The notes: generated by a model from the sequence alone, not told the origin. Positions 23,350-33,488 are shown, counted from the stretch's first letter. The stretch is DNA of 64,000 bases from Bicyclus anynana (GCF_947172395.1 NC_069106.1:6200001-6264000), one strand, 5' to 3'. A program made the numbers and translations.

Positions 23350-23670
23350 TGTAATCAGTGATAGCCATGTGGATATGACTACTGCCTCCGATTCCGGAAG
23401 ACGTCGGTTCCAATCCGGTCCAAGGTATGCACCTCCAACTCTTCAGTTATATGCATTTTAAAAAAATAAATGTCACGTGTGTCAAACGGTGCAGGAAAAA
23501 CATCGTGAGGAAACCTGCGTATCTAAGAATTTTATTAATTCTCTACTTGTGTGAAGTCTGCCAATCCGCATTATGCCAGCGTGGTGAACTATTAGCCTAA
23601 CCACTCTCATTCTAAGACGAGTCTCGAGCTCAGCAGAGAGCCGAATATGGGTTGATAACGATGAAACAGG
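23350..23670 (+). repeat. SINE A, full length, about 20 bp after the Octβ3R exon 1 donor
   Basis: The head is CAGTGATAGCCATGTGGATA (A box damaged) with B box GGTTCCAATCC. It ends AGCCGAATATGGGTTGATAA. Confidence 0.88.
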
Positions 23671-23699
23671 CAAAAAGCATAAAGGTGCCTGGGTCTTGC

Positions 23700-23890
23700 T
23701 TTTTACCAACGTCTATCGGCTCTTCAAACTATGTGGCCATTGCCACTTCAGCTTCGCGACTCGCTGAGCTATGAGCTGTGTCAGTGACTTTGGTTCGTCT
23801 GCGGATCTCCTTATTTCTGATTCGATCAAGCAGAAAGACTCCAAGCAAAACCCGCTCCAACGCCCGTCTCACCAAGACAAAGCTACTCAC
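23700..23890 (-). mobile_element. RTE-like LINE fragment, reverse
   Basis: The minus strand encodes ERVLLGVFLLDRIRNKEIRR then RTKVTDTAHSS and KWQ..GH remnants of the LINE C-terminal region. Confidence 0.8.
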
Positions 23891-24273
23891 GGAAATTAAC
23901 TTAATAGTAATCAATTGTATAAATGCTCTACGGATTTTTTCCTTGGGTATTATGGATAGAAGGACACAAAGGATGACTGCTTATTGCATCAACTTACTTT
24001 AGTCTGGCACTGCAAATATGTTTTAATTTAACAAAAAGTTGCCAGAATCTAGAACGTTAACACAAATGCCAGACCTTTCAAAATGAATAATAAATCCAAT
24101 ATGGTATCCAATAACAGGCGATTGCATAACTTGGGAAAGTATTTTAATAGAAACACGAAAAACTAAAGCAGGCCAATTTGCTGAAAAATGCGGGTCATGC
24201 TAAATATTTGCTTTTTTGCCATTGATATATACGCCATACAATTTGTTCCCCATAGGTAAAATGATAAAAGGTA

Positions 24274-24502
24274 TCCCACTTATATTATAAAGGCGAAAGT
24301 TTGTGTTTGTATAAGTGTGTAAGTATGTGTGTTCCTCTTTTACGCTGCGGCTACTAAAGCGATTTGGCTGAAATTTGTAATGGAAATAGATTTTACTCTG
24401 GATTAACACATAACTACTTTTCATCCCGAAAAAATTCATGGTTCTTGCAGGATTTGTGAATAACTGATTTCTATGCCGACGAAATCGCGGGCGTCCGATA
24501 GT
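24274..24502 (+). mobile_element. Helitron H2, near full length
   Basis: It begins TCCCACTTATATTATAAAGG and ends GTCGCGGGCGTCC-like then GATAGT (CTAG end mutated). It carries the H2 core (AAGCGATTTGGCTGAAATTT, TTTACTCTGGATTAACAC). Confidence 0.8.
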
Positions 24503-24615
24503 CATGAATAGGCTGATAATCATGAATAGATTGACAATCATGAAATAGACTAATAATCATGAATACGCTGACAATCATGAATAGACTGAAAATCATGAAT
24601 AGTCTATTCATGAAC
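24497..24615 (+). repeat. Tandem array, about six 18-bp units
   Basis: Imperfect units of ATCATGAATAGACTGAAA run from the Helitron end to TCATGAATAGTCTATTCATG. The last unit forms an inverted repeat. Confidence 0.85.
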
Positions 24616-24994
24616 TTTGATGATTAATGATGAATGATTCATTGAATGATGAACAGCAATTCTAACTTTCCTTTGTCTTGTCAGTCACTAAATAGAGCCT
24701 TATATAAAGACACTCGAATCATCGATCGAACTTCAATATTCAATTCCAATTTACACGAGATGTTGTTACAAAATTACTGCACGAAATGGAAAAACATTGG
24801 GGAGCGAGAGATAGGACGGAAGATAATATTACGTCGAGCGTTAAAAGGCATGAATACCCTGACATTTAAACATCAGATATCTCTCACTTTGATGTCTGTC
24901 CATTTATAGTTGACACGATTGCTATCTCTAAACATAATGATGCGCATACACAGGCAATTGAAATGGATTTAATTTAAGCAATATTATCAGCAAT

Positions 24995-25440
24995 ATTATT
25001 GAAAGTCTTCGATCAGTGCGTGTTGCCAGTAATGACCTACGGATCCGAGACTTGGTCGCTAACTATGGGTCTTAGTAGAAGGCTCAAAGTCACTCAGCGG
25101 GCGATGGAGCGAGCTATACTTGGAGTTTCTCTGCGTGATCGAATCAGGAATGAGGAGATCCGCAGACGAACCAAAGTCACCGACATAGCTCAACGAGTTG
25201 CGAAGTTGAAGTGGCAATGGGCGGGACACATAGTTCGAAAAGCCGATGGACGTTGGGGTTCCAATGTGCTGGAATGGCGACCCCACTAGCAAGCGCAGTG
25301 TTGGTCGACCCCCCACCAGGTGGACTGACGATATCAAGCGAGTCGCATGGATTCGCTGGATGCAGGTGGCTCAATGTTTGAAAGTCCCTACAAAAGGCCT
25401 ATGTCCTGCAGTGGACGTCCATCGGCTGGTATGATGATGA
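24995..25440 (+). mobile_element. RTE-like LINE 3' end, the best-preserved copy
   Basis: The open frame 24999-25289 encodes KVFDQCVLPVMTYGSETWSL, then MERAILGVSLRDRIRNEEIR and KLKWQWAGHIVRKADGRWGS. A small deletion near 25287 shifts the frame to KRSVGRPPTRWTDDIK. It ends CATCGGCTGGTATGATGATG. It contains the end of the RT domain and the C-terminal tail but no endonuclease domain, and is 5'-truncated and non-autonomous. Confidence 0.9.
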
Positions 25441-25755
25441 TAATGAACTTAACAATCCATGCATACAATAGCAATTAAGTTTTAAATGCCAGCTAGCTGC
25501 TCTACGAAGACAGGCAAGCAAGGAAACAAAAGTTCTGTCATACTCAATGAGCAATATAGACAACTAGCTGAGACCCTCGGCTCTACTCGCGTACATAGCT
25601 TCATAGCAATCCTTAATCATTGGGAAATCCAACATAAAAATAAATTGTCAATTTGAACAACTACTTCGTAATAATCAGTGCGTTTAACCAAAAAAACAAA
25701 TTTGTTTTATAATATCAGGTATAGATAAAAAGCGATTTCAAATATTTACTAACAA

Positions 25756-25980
25756 ACTAGCGGACGCCCACGACTTCGTCCGCGTGGAATTCAGTTTGTC
25801 ACAAATCCCGCAGGAACCATAGATTTTTTCGGGATGAAAAGTAGCCTTTGTGTTAATCCAGCGTTAAATCTATTTCTATTCCAAATTTCAGCCAAATCGC
25901 TTCAGTAGCCGCAGCGTAAAAGAGGAACAAACATACTTACACACTTACACAAAAACCTTTGCCCTTATAATAACAGTGTG
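25756..25980 (-). mobile_element. Helitron H2, near full length, reverse
   Basis: ACTAGCGGACGCCCACGACT, GTCCGCGTGGAATTCAG and CACAAATCCCGCAGGAACC, ending near TTGCCCTTATAATAACAG. Confidence 0.85.
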
Positions 25981-26329
25981 AAGTGTGATGTGGTTGTGTG
26001 ATAAATTGCCGATATATTTTAAAATTGCCGCATATTGCTCTACACATGTAGCCCAGCAATAATTGCTCCAATAATATCCCGTGTAAGAGCACCTTTACAG
26101 TTGACACGATTGTTATCTCTATACGAAATGAATGTGGAAATGTTCTTGATTAAACTCCCGAGGGGATAATGGATTGCTGGATGATACAAAATGAAACAAA
26201 GACCTGCTACGGTTTTAATTTGAAATACAAAGCCGACATCGGAAGCCATTGAAACCGTTTCATAGGATTAAATACTTTCTGAATTTTTTACGCCCGTATA
26301 ACTTTATGTGGGCGCTCATTTTTTTCCTC

Positions 26330-26600
26330 TGCCTTTTTGAACAGTGCTTAGTAGATAATAGGGTTCGAAGTTCGATTCCGGGGTCAGCGGAATATAATTT
26401 TTTCTTCCAAAATTTTTTAAGTTTTAAATTGAGAATTCACCAACCCCGGTGCAGAAACCGGTCTGGAGGATGCACGCAGATCAGCGTCCGTTTTCCCCAC
26501 CACCTACAATATGGGCTTTCCACCATAGGCTGCGTCATCACTTACCATCAGGCGTGATTGCAGCTAAGCGCTTGCTTATAAAAAATAAAAAATAAAAAAA
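26330..26600 (+). repeat. SINE D-like head and SINE B tail fragments
   Basis: GGGTTCGAAGTTCGATTCC with TTTTTCTTCCAAAATT resembles SINE D. 26525-26600 (GCGTCATCACTTACCATCAG to poly-A) is the SINE B 3' end. Confidence 0.5.
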
Positions 26601-26609
26601 TAAAAAACC

Positions 26610-26795
26610 CCCAACATTTCAGTTAAGAAAAAATATCTTGAGGAAACCTGCATACCTGAGGAATTTGTTAATTCTCTACTTGTGTGAAGTATACCAAACC
26701 GCATTTGACCAGCGTGGTGGACCCAGCCTAACCTTATTCTGAGAGGAGATTCGTGCTCAACAGTGAGCCGAATATGGGTTGTTATTAATGATCAT
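26610..26795 (+). repeat. SINE A 3' half
   Basis: ACATTTCAGTTAAGAAAAAA, GAGGAAACCTGCATACCTGA and AGTGAGCCGAATATGGGTTG. Confidence 0.8.
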
Positions 26796-26835
26796 GTTAC
26801 ATGAGGCCCTGTCAAGGAATTTCTCATACAGGCTT

Positions 26836-27145
26836 GACGGCCTCCGTAGCGCAGTGGTACATGACGGAGGTCCTAGGTTCGAACCCCGGCTATGCCTATT
26901 AAGGTTTTCTTAATTGATCCAGGTCTGGCTGGTGGGAGGCTTCGGCCGTGGCTAGTTACCACCATACCGACAAAGACGTAACGCCAAGCGATTTAGCCTT
27001 CCGGTACGATGTCGTGTAGAAACCGAAAGGGGTGTGGATTTTCATCCTCCTCCTAACAAGTTACTCCGCTTCCATCTTAGAATGCATCATCACTTACCAG
27101 GTGCGACTGTAACCAAGGGCTAAGTTGTAAAAATAATAAAAAAAA
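26836..27145 (+). repeat. SINE B, full length
   Basis: A box TAGCGCAGTGG, B box GGTTCGAACCC, then GTCTGGCTGGTGGGAGGCTT, CGTAACGCCAAGCGATTTAG, CCATCTTAGAATGCATCATC and a poly-A-rich end. This copy best defines the family. Confidence 0.9.
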
Positions 27146-27509
27146 CTAAAGAACCAAAGACTGTTATCTCTACAGACTTCGTTACAATTATTCCATACAT
27201 TTCAAAGTTAGGATTTTGCACGAGAACTGTCAAACCGATTCCGCCCGCCCAACGAACGTGACATCTTGACTTTCCAATCGTACCTAGCCCGGGAGTTTAT
27301 TATTTCCCATATTACATATAAAGTTTGTTCTAAAATGTTCTTCTTTAAAATTTCGCCATTCATCCCGTACTGCAGTTATAGTGCATTAGTCGGGATTTTG
27401 ATTGAGAACGTTTTTCATGGTATATCCAATGTTTTTGTTTTATATAATAGGGCAACGGTAATATCAATAATATCTAACAATCACCTTTGTTAGATAATAA
27501 TCCTGGATT

Positions 27510-27655
27510 GTTATGGGATAGGCGGGGAGATACTTGAGTGGAAAAGGGGAGTGTTAGATATATGTCAAAGGCGCCTTTAACCCTACACACACCGTTTACA
27601 AGTGCGTGACTTCACTCAAGGTCATTCTCTGCCACTCAGGGTTTATTGGTAACAT
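27510..27655 (-). repeat. Inverted partner of 20285-20435
   Basis: GGGATAGGCGGGGAGATACT, TGAGTGGAAAAGGGGAGTGT, CAAGTGCGTGACTTCACTCA and AGGTCATTCTCTGCCA. It lies in intron 1, so the pair brackets exon 1. Confidence 0.75.
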
Positions 27656-28525
27656 TCTTAGTGGGAATTGTTAGACCTTAAAGACTTTAATTCAATATTT
27701 GTGTTTTGCAGACAGCCGCTTCTGATGTTAACCCCTTATACTCCGACATATATTATTTATGATATGACCTATTACCTGTGTTCTACAATTGACCCCCATT
27801 GGCTAAAAACTATGAAGTTGAAGAAATCCACCAAAGGCTTCATCTTTCATAATTTCATTTAATTCAGAAACACCTTTATATGGGCAATTTAATAATAATC
27901 CACATATTTTTTTCTTTGTATAATTTGTTCAGATGTTCAGTCAGCTAGTACAAAACAAACGCAAAAAATACGTAATGAATGCGCGTCTGCACTATCTCTT
28001 GTTAGTATTCTACTGAAAGTTAACTCTGAAAGCGTGGTGCATGCCAAATCAGCTTTAGTGCGGAGGAGGGCCTCTATCGGCATCTACTCGGAATAAATTT
28101 TGGAATAGCTAACATAATGGAGCACTTTATGCTACGTACTCGTTAGAGATAGTATGTTTTTGTTAAGTACTAAGTAGTGTTTCAGTTTTTGAGCGGTAGT
28201 AAATTAATTTTTCATTTCTCATACTCGGAAAGTAGTGTTGTTTTGATCTGAGTATTGGGTGGAAAATGCTACTTCCTTGCACAGGGAGGGAATAACTCAT
28301 ACAAATTACTTCCCACCTAAGGGCCGGAATGAACTTTAAAAATAGAACTGCTGTCATTAGTTGTGAAGGGTTTTATTTTTTTTTTTTTATTTGTCCCCAA
28401 CTAAATTCGGGGACAGGCAAAAATCGTTGACCATACAGCCTGTTCAGACGTCAATGAAGTTCTAGAGAAAAACTTTTATGTAAAAAGTAAAGTAATTATA
28501 AAAAAAAATGCTATGCGTTTTAACA
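27656..28525. other. Intronic AT-rich sequence, nothing recognised
   Basis: Short frames at 27668 and 28163 show no known motif. Confidence 0.45.
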
Positions 28526-28529
28526 TTTT

Positions 28530-28745
28530 TTTTATTCTTTTATAAGTTGGCCCTAGACCAAAATCTCACCTGATGGTAAGTGATGATGCAATCTGAGATG
28601 AAAGCGGGTTAGCTTGTTAGGAGGAAGGTGAAAATCCACATCGCTTTCGGTTTCTACACGACATTGTACCGGAACGCTAAATAGCTTAGCGGTACGTCTT
28701 TGTCGGTACGGTGGTAACTAGCCACGGCCGAAGCCTTCCACCAGC
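28530..28745 (-). repeat. SINE B body, reverse
   Basis: ATAAGTTGGCCCTAGACC, ATCTCACCTGATGGTAAGTG and CCACGGCCGAAGCCTTCCAC; head missing. Confidence 0.82.
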
Positions 28746-28984
28746 TAAATTTGTGACATAGGATGTCAATTTCATATACGTCAACAAGCATACGTCAAAG
28801 TTGAATTAGCATGCAGATCTTTAACTTCAACTTGGTTTAATTCAAATTAGTATAGAAATCAACAGCTTTCTTACATAACGCAACTTGACATAAAGATTTG
28901 CCAAGGTACGGCTTAACTTTTCGAGATGTGTAATGTAAAATGTAACATTACCAACTTCCAAACATAGGGCTGCTACCTTCGACC

Positions 28985-29165
28985 ACTAATAACAGGACCT
29001 GCCTCGCTAACGCGTTTTTAAAAACTGTTGCTATAGAATCGATGTCCCACTGTTGTAATCGTTTTCGTCGTGTAAAGAGCTCCCTAAAAATGCCGGTTTA
29101 TAGTTGAATGCCTAAAAAGAACGGCCAAATACTTGTAGTTTAGTAAAAGAGGAATAACGTTTCAT
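28985..29165 (+). repeat. MITE-1 fragment
   Basis: CAGGACCTGCCTCGCTAACG, CTATAGAATCGATGTCCCAC and AAGAGCTCCCTAAAAATGCC parallel the interior of 50705-51036. Confidence 0.65.
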
Positions 29166-30775
29166 TTGTAAGTATTTTTACCTTAATTTTATCAAATTTG
29201 TAGTAAAATCAATTTCTAAAAAGAATCGATTCTTTTGACGGAACAGCAAAATAACGATCAAGTAATCGAATATTATATGTATATATTCTGTGGATAGTCT
29301 AAGCGATGTATGGTTAGCCTGTGTAAAAATTACACGTGTGTGTATTGCGAGTCAAATTTATAGCTCTATACACAGAATATATTTAATGGTGTTAAATATT
29401 TTCGATGTGTGAATTTACCTTTTGTTGATTAATTTGGGTGCGAAACAGGTCCATAGTCTAAATATTCAAAGGCTGCTACTAAAATTTTCTTGCAAGGAAA
29501 AACCTACTTAATAATATTTTCATAGTTCGACCCAATTTCCCTTAGATTAACCAATAGATCATTGGTAGATGGGTGGACGATGGAAATTGGATGAAGCGTA
29601 GCCAAGCATTATTATTCTGATACGACATTGAGCGATATTAAGAATCGATATGGAAATTGTACTGCGTCGCTGGTTATAAATTAATAGTACAGGAGCCGAA
29701 GACAGTACTTAAGGATTTACTTGAACGTGGCAGATGAACATAAGGGAGGATTCAGTACATGTTGTTGAGTACCACCACCTTATTTATATGAACCCTGGGT
29801 ATTGGTTAGGGGAACTCAAAATTCAACAACAAGAATGCTTCAACAGTACGTCAAATTACTTTTTAACTATTTGCCAACCTACGTTTAATAGCTAAAAAGT
29901 GTGCAGTTCGAAAGTCTGACTACTTGAGAGTAACCTAATGTAGTGAGAGAGTAACGAAGTTGCTAAATACAATCTTTACCTCGAGCCACGAACGTGGTTA
30001 TTTTTTTTTATATTGCAGAATATAATCCTAAAATAATAAAAAAAAATCCGCAAGTCAATGTAATAATAATTATCTTTAAATTCTGCATACGCTTTTGTGC
30101 TTAGGCATAGTTTTGTGTGGCACAATCTTAACATAAAAGTTTTTTGTTTAATTCTTTTCCTAACGCTGAAGTTAAAATATTATGATTTTATTTATTTTTC
30201 ATTATAGTCTTCTACCAGATCTAGTAGGTCCCTACGAGGTTCAAGTGAATCCGAATTTAGCAACATGGACTCCTATCCAGCCGTTTTATTATTAAATTTC
30301 TCTGCATCTTCAGTTATTTACTGATTGGATGGACTCTGCATAAAATGAAAAGCTTTGTAACAATATGTAATATGCTCTTGACATACGCTTTGTAAAGAGA
30401 TATAAGCGAATATCTTTGTTGACCAAGCTCTACTGTCTCTCTGATGTTAAACTGCATACTATCAGAATTAAATTTCAAGCGACATACATAAAAATGCTGT
30501 CCGTTAGTCTCGCTAAACTTTACAAACGGTTGGACCAATACGAATATATTTTTATTTTGTAATTGCTCTCTGAGCAGAGCTTGGTTATAAAAGGAACAGT
30601 CGAAAATTTGAAACAATCGATTTGGTCAAAAAATTTGAGTGATACTAAATAGTGCTAAATATATTGTTTATATTTAATTGTTGTATTAATTTTGTAAAGT
30701 ATTTCCAAAATAATTCTTGTTATATTTTTTTGGTTTTCTAAACAAGCACGATTAACTTCGTTAATAATTTTTATT
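29166..30775. other. Intronic sequence, nothing recognised
   Basis: A 100-codon minus-strand frame (30314-30616) has no recognisable domain and is expected by chance at this base composition. A short inverted repeat (TATATTCTGTG / CACAGAATATA) lies at 29282 and 29371. Confidence 0.4.
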
Positions 30776-30960
30776 GATTAGAGGAGGCAAATAATGTTTT
30801 TCACAATTCCCGCATAAATCATACATTTTTTGAGAATAAAATATGTTGCTCAACAATCACCTCTATCTTCTAGTAAAAGTCTCAGTAAAATCAGTTCAGT
30901 CATTCCAGAGATTAGCCCAAACAAACCGACACATGAAATTTTTAAAAAAGCTTGTTTTAG
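30776..30960 (-). mobile_element. Helitron H2-like relic
   Basis: TTTTTCACAATTCCCGCATA, ATCAGTTCAGTCATTCCAGA and GATTAGCCCAAACAAACCGA keep the H2 word order, but both ends are lost. Confidence 0.45.
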
Positions 30961-31295
30961 TATCATGTAAATAATAAACACTTGAGAAAATACACTTATT
31001 TGGATATCACTGGCATACACTTAATTTTTATTTATATATATTGATGATATACAAAAATATAACTATTTAATTTATTAATAGACATCCAGAGGGGTAATAG
31101 CGTCAGCGTATTGGGTAATTTGCCTATGAGTGAACAATTAGATGGTGTATATTTCTTATAATTATTTTATTTATTATTAATTCTAACTTAAAATACTGTT
31201 AATTCAAAAATTATATCATATTAAACTAATAATAAATAATCTAATGTATTTGTTATTTTTTTTTTTAATTTTGATAAAATTCGACATTAAGTGTT

Positions 31296-31408
31296 GTACA
31301 CGAGCGGCAGCTGCTACCCACGACTGCAGTCAGCGACGTCTCGGCGGCAGCCAACGACAGTCGACTGCAGTCGTCGGTAGAGTTGCCGCTCGTATAAATG
31401 AACCCTAA
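31296..31408 (+). mobile_element. MITE-4 (CGACTGCAGTCG family), ends 9 bp before Octβ3R exon 2
   Basis: The left arm ACACGAGCGGCAGCTGCTACC and right arm GGTAGAGTTGCCGCTCGTAT form inverted ends, with GACTGCAGTC palindromes between. It ends AAATGAACCCTAA at 31408. The fuller copy is at 45980-46259. Confidence 0.75.
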
Positions 31409-31417
31409 CTTTGGCAG

Positions 31418-31529
31418 GTGCCAGTCTTCGCGCGGCGGGCAAGTCGTGGCGAGCGGAGCATAAAGCGGCGCGCACACTTGGTATCATCGTCGGCGCATTC
31501 TTGTTGTGTTGGCTACCATTTTTTCTTTG
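31418..31529 (+). CDS. Octβ3R: Octopamine receptor (Octβ3R-type), internal exon encoding TM6
   Basis: This small 112-bp exon lies about 8.1 kb downstream of the previous one. It starts after TTTGGCAG (31417) with GT, which completes the glycine codon left at 23330 (phase 1). It ends in TG at 31529 before GTAAAT, so the tryptophan codon is completed by the next exon (phase 2). It encodes residues 367-402: the end of ICL3 with the basic WRAEHKAARTLG junction typical of beta-type octopamine receptors, then TM6 with the toggle-switch motif CWLPFF (Cys396-Phe401). Without it the receptor would lack TM6. The reading frame is open across the exon and both phases fit exactly, which is strong evidence that the exon is used. 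A MITE ends 9 bp before the exon boundary. Confidence 0.93.
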
Positions 31530-32644
31530 GTAAATATCAACATCTTATATAAATGACATATTTTACTAAGTAGGTATGTTTTACTAAGAAACATTTGCAT
31601 GCTTATATATAACAAAACGAAATCAGAAGTTTTCTTCGCAATTTCTGATTTATTATTAAAATATAATATTTTGCGTGTAAAACTTCTAAATGTAACATTA
31701 CTATTATATCATTCACCGAAAGATCAATTCATACTTTCAATTTTAAAATAAATCTATATATAAACTGAAAATATTATACAGAGCGCTAGAGAATAATTGA
31801 TTAATTGTGCCATTTATTGATTAATTGAAAAATCCAAGCGACAACGTCATCATCGTCCGACAGAAAATTCTCTACAACTTTTCGCTTAAAAACTGGAGGA
31901 TTCTCAGGAGATGATGTCTACAATGCAAAATATCAAATAAATTATTCATTATTCATAATGATCTTCCACAGAGTAATGTTTGCAGAAGCAGACGGTATAT
32001 AGATATTGAATAGAATATTCAATACATAAATTGTATTGAATATAATATAAGACGCACATTCCCTATATGATATTTTATAATAAAACATTGATAATAGTCA
32101 ATGGGGATGATGACTAGGTTTGAATATATTGATTTTTATGATACATTCGGGTAAATAAGGTCAATGTTAACTAATTTATACATAAAAAGCAAAGATTAAC
32201 TGGATATTTGAAAAATAAATAACATTATAAAATTTCAAAATCTACTAAAAATATTTTATCGTAATTAGATGAAAATTCATACAGTTTTAGCTTCCTTACA
32301 TTAAATGTGACATTTTTTAATAAATGAACTATAAACATAAACGCACAAATAACAAAGATATTAGTAATTTTGTTTAAACGCCCATACAAATCTAACGATC
32401 ATTAATTGCCTACGACGTCATAAGTTCGTACCATTTTGTATGGGGCGTTTTCAGGGATACGCGGCAGCGCCGCAAATCTGACCCTTTAAATCCCTGTAGC
32501 TCCGAAAGTAATGATCACAGACACCCTGTTACTTTTACAAAATTGCTTTACTATTAGCGTATTCTTAATTTATATACAATTTAAAAAACTGTCATCATCC
32601 CTATTATCATGCCTTATTTTTAAACGTCTGTAATATGTTCGTAG
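31530..32644 (+). other. Octβ3R intron, 1115 bp, GT-AG, phase 2
   Basis: The intron starts GTAAAT and ends TTCGTAG. Nearly half of it is one MITE of the GATGATGAC family (32101-32602). The rest is AT-rich with no recognised element. Confidence 0.9.
32101..32602 (+). mobile_element. MITE-2, complete, in Octβ3R intron 2
   Basis: It begins GGGGATGATGACTAGG and ends ACTGTCATCATCCCTATT. The interior has TACGACGTCATAAGTTCG and GCGGCAGCGCCGCAAATCTG. It is non-coding. Confidence 0.85.
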
Positions 32645-32861
32645 GTACGTTACAACAAACGTCTGTGGTGAACCGTGCGAGACACCAGACGTCGTAGTCG
32701 GCGTACTATTCTGGATTGGCTACTTCAACTCGGCTCTGAACCCGCTGATCTACGCGTACTTCAATCGGGACTTTCGGGACGCGTTCAAAAACACTCTAAT
32801 GTGCGCGCTGCCTTGTTGCTTCAGCTGCTGGAAGGACACCGGCGCGGGGTCTTTTGTGTGA
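32645..32861 (+). CDS. Octβ3R: Octopamine receptor (Octβ3R-type), last coding exon (TM7, C tail, stop)
   Basis: The exon begins after TATGTTCGTAG with a single G that completes the TGG codon, then encodes residues 404-474: extracellular loop 3 with a CGEPC pair, TM7 with FNSALNPLIYAY (NPLIY at 435-439), helix 8 with FNRDFRDAF, and a short tail with a cysteine cluster (CALPCC, then CW) likely to be palmitoylated. TGA is at 32859-32861. The C-terminal tail is short, as in insect beta-type octopamine receptors. Total visible coding sequence is 1424 nt (2 nt, 473 codons and stop). A longer + strand frame starting at 32675 in another phase is a shadow. A MITE ends about 40 bp upstream of this exon. 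Confidence 0.93.
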
Positions 32862-33018
32862 TAACCTTGTTTTTAAGATTTCGAAAATGTATATTATAGA
32901 TTTAATTTTGGTAAGTGATGATAAAAAATTACGTTGACTAATTGTTGTTATACTTGGAATTAAGAGTCTAGAAGCCAAATCAAAGTACGATAAAATTTAA
33001 TTAAATGGAATTTAATTG

Positions 33019-33409
33019 ATAGTCAGGGATCCCTAGAACATTATATACACCTGATTACTAAGAAGCTAATTTTTCGTGAGTAGCTTCATCTCGATGAGAC
33101 GAACATCTTTTTTATTTACGAAAATTTTTGATTCTGTTAGCTATAACTGAGTTACCAGGAAATTAAAATTTCAGAGCGTCGGAACGAGATAATGTACCAC
33201 GCAATTGGCATAATGCATGGTAAGTAAAAAAAATTAATAGCCTCGTTATTGATACAAGTTGGGAGGAGGGTAGAGTAACAAAAGTTAGCTACCAGAATCA
33301 AGAATTTTCGTAAGGAAAAAGTTGATCGTCTCATCGAGATGGAGCTACTAACGAAAAATAAGCTTGTTAGTAATCAGGTGTACAAAATGTTCTAGGGATC
33401 CCTGACTAT
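33019..33409. mobile_element. Foldback element, 391 bp, arms about 130 bp
   Basis: It begins ATAGTCAGGGATCCCTAGAA and ends with its exact reverse complement. The arms (33019-33148 and about 33281-33409) match at roughly nine bases in ten, including CATCTCGATGAGACGA. The loop is about 130 bp. It lies between the receptor stop codon and the likely poly(A) signal. Confidence 0.88.
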
Positions 33410-33482
33410 GAGTCTTGGGTTTATGTACTAATGTTAAATTTCTATTGTATTGTATGTAAATTCGTTGTATAGTGGCATCAGC

Positions 33483-33488
33483 AATAAA
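33483..33488 (+). terminator. Likely polyadenylation signal AATAAA of the receptor gene
   Basis: A canonical AATAAA stands 622 bp after the stop codon, just beyond the foldback element, and is followed by T/G-rich sequence. No canonical signal was noticed closer to the stop. If it is used, the 3' UTR contains the whole foldback. Confidence 0.45.

Larger units (their letters stand above)
23331..31417 (+). other. Octβ3R intron, 8087 bp, GT-AG, phase 1
   Basis: The intron starts GTAAAT and ends GGCAG. It is mostly mobile DNA: SINE A, RTE-like LINE fragments on both strands, two H2 Helitrons, SINE B copies, an 18-bp tandem array and, at its very end, a MITE. Reading on in frame through the donor would add a 44-codon tail derived mostly from SINE A and stop at 23459-23461. 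Confidence 0.9.

Noticed and set aside
24999..25289. Host gene encoding a reverse-transcriptase-like protein
   Set aside because: A 5'-truncated LINE 3' end with a frameshift and several sister copies in the window.
30314..30616. 100-codon minus-strand frame in intron 1
   Set aside because: No recognisable domain; frames of this length are expected by chance at this base composition in 64 kb.
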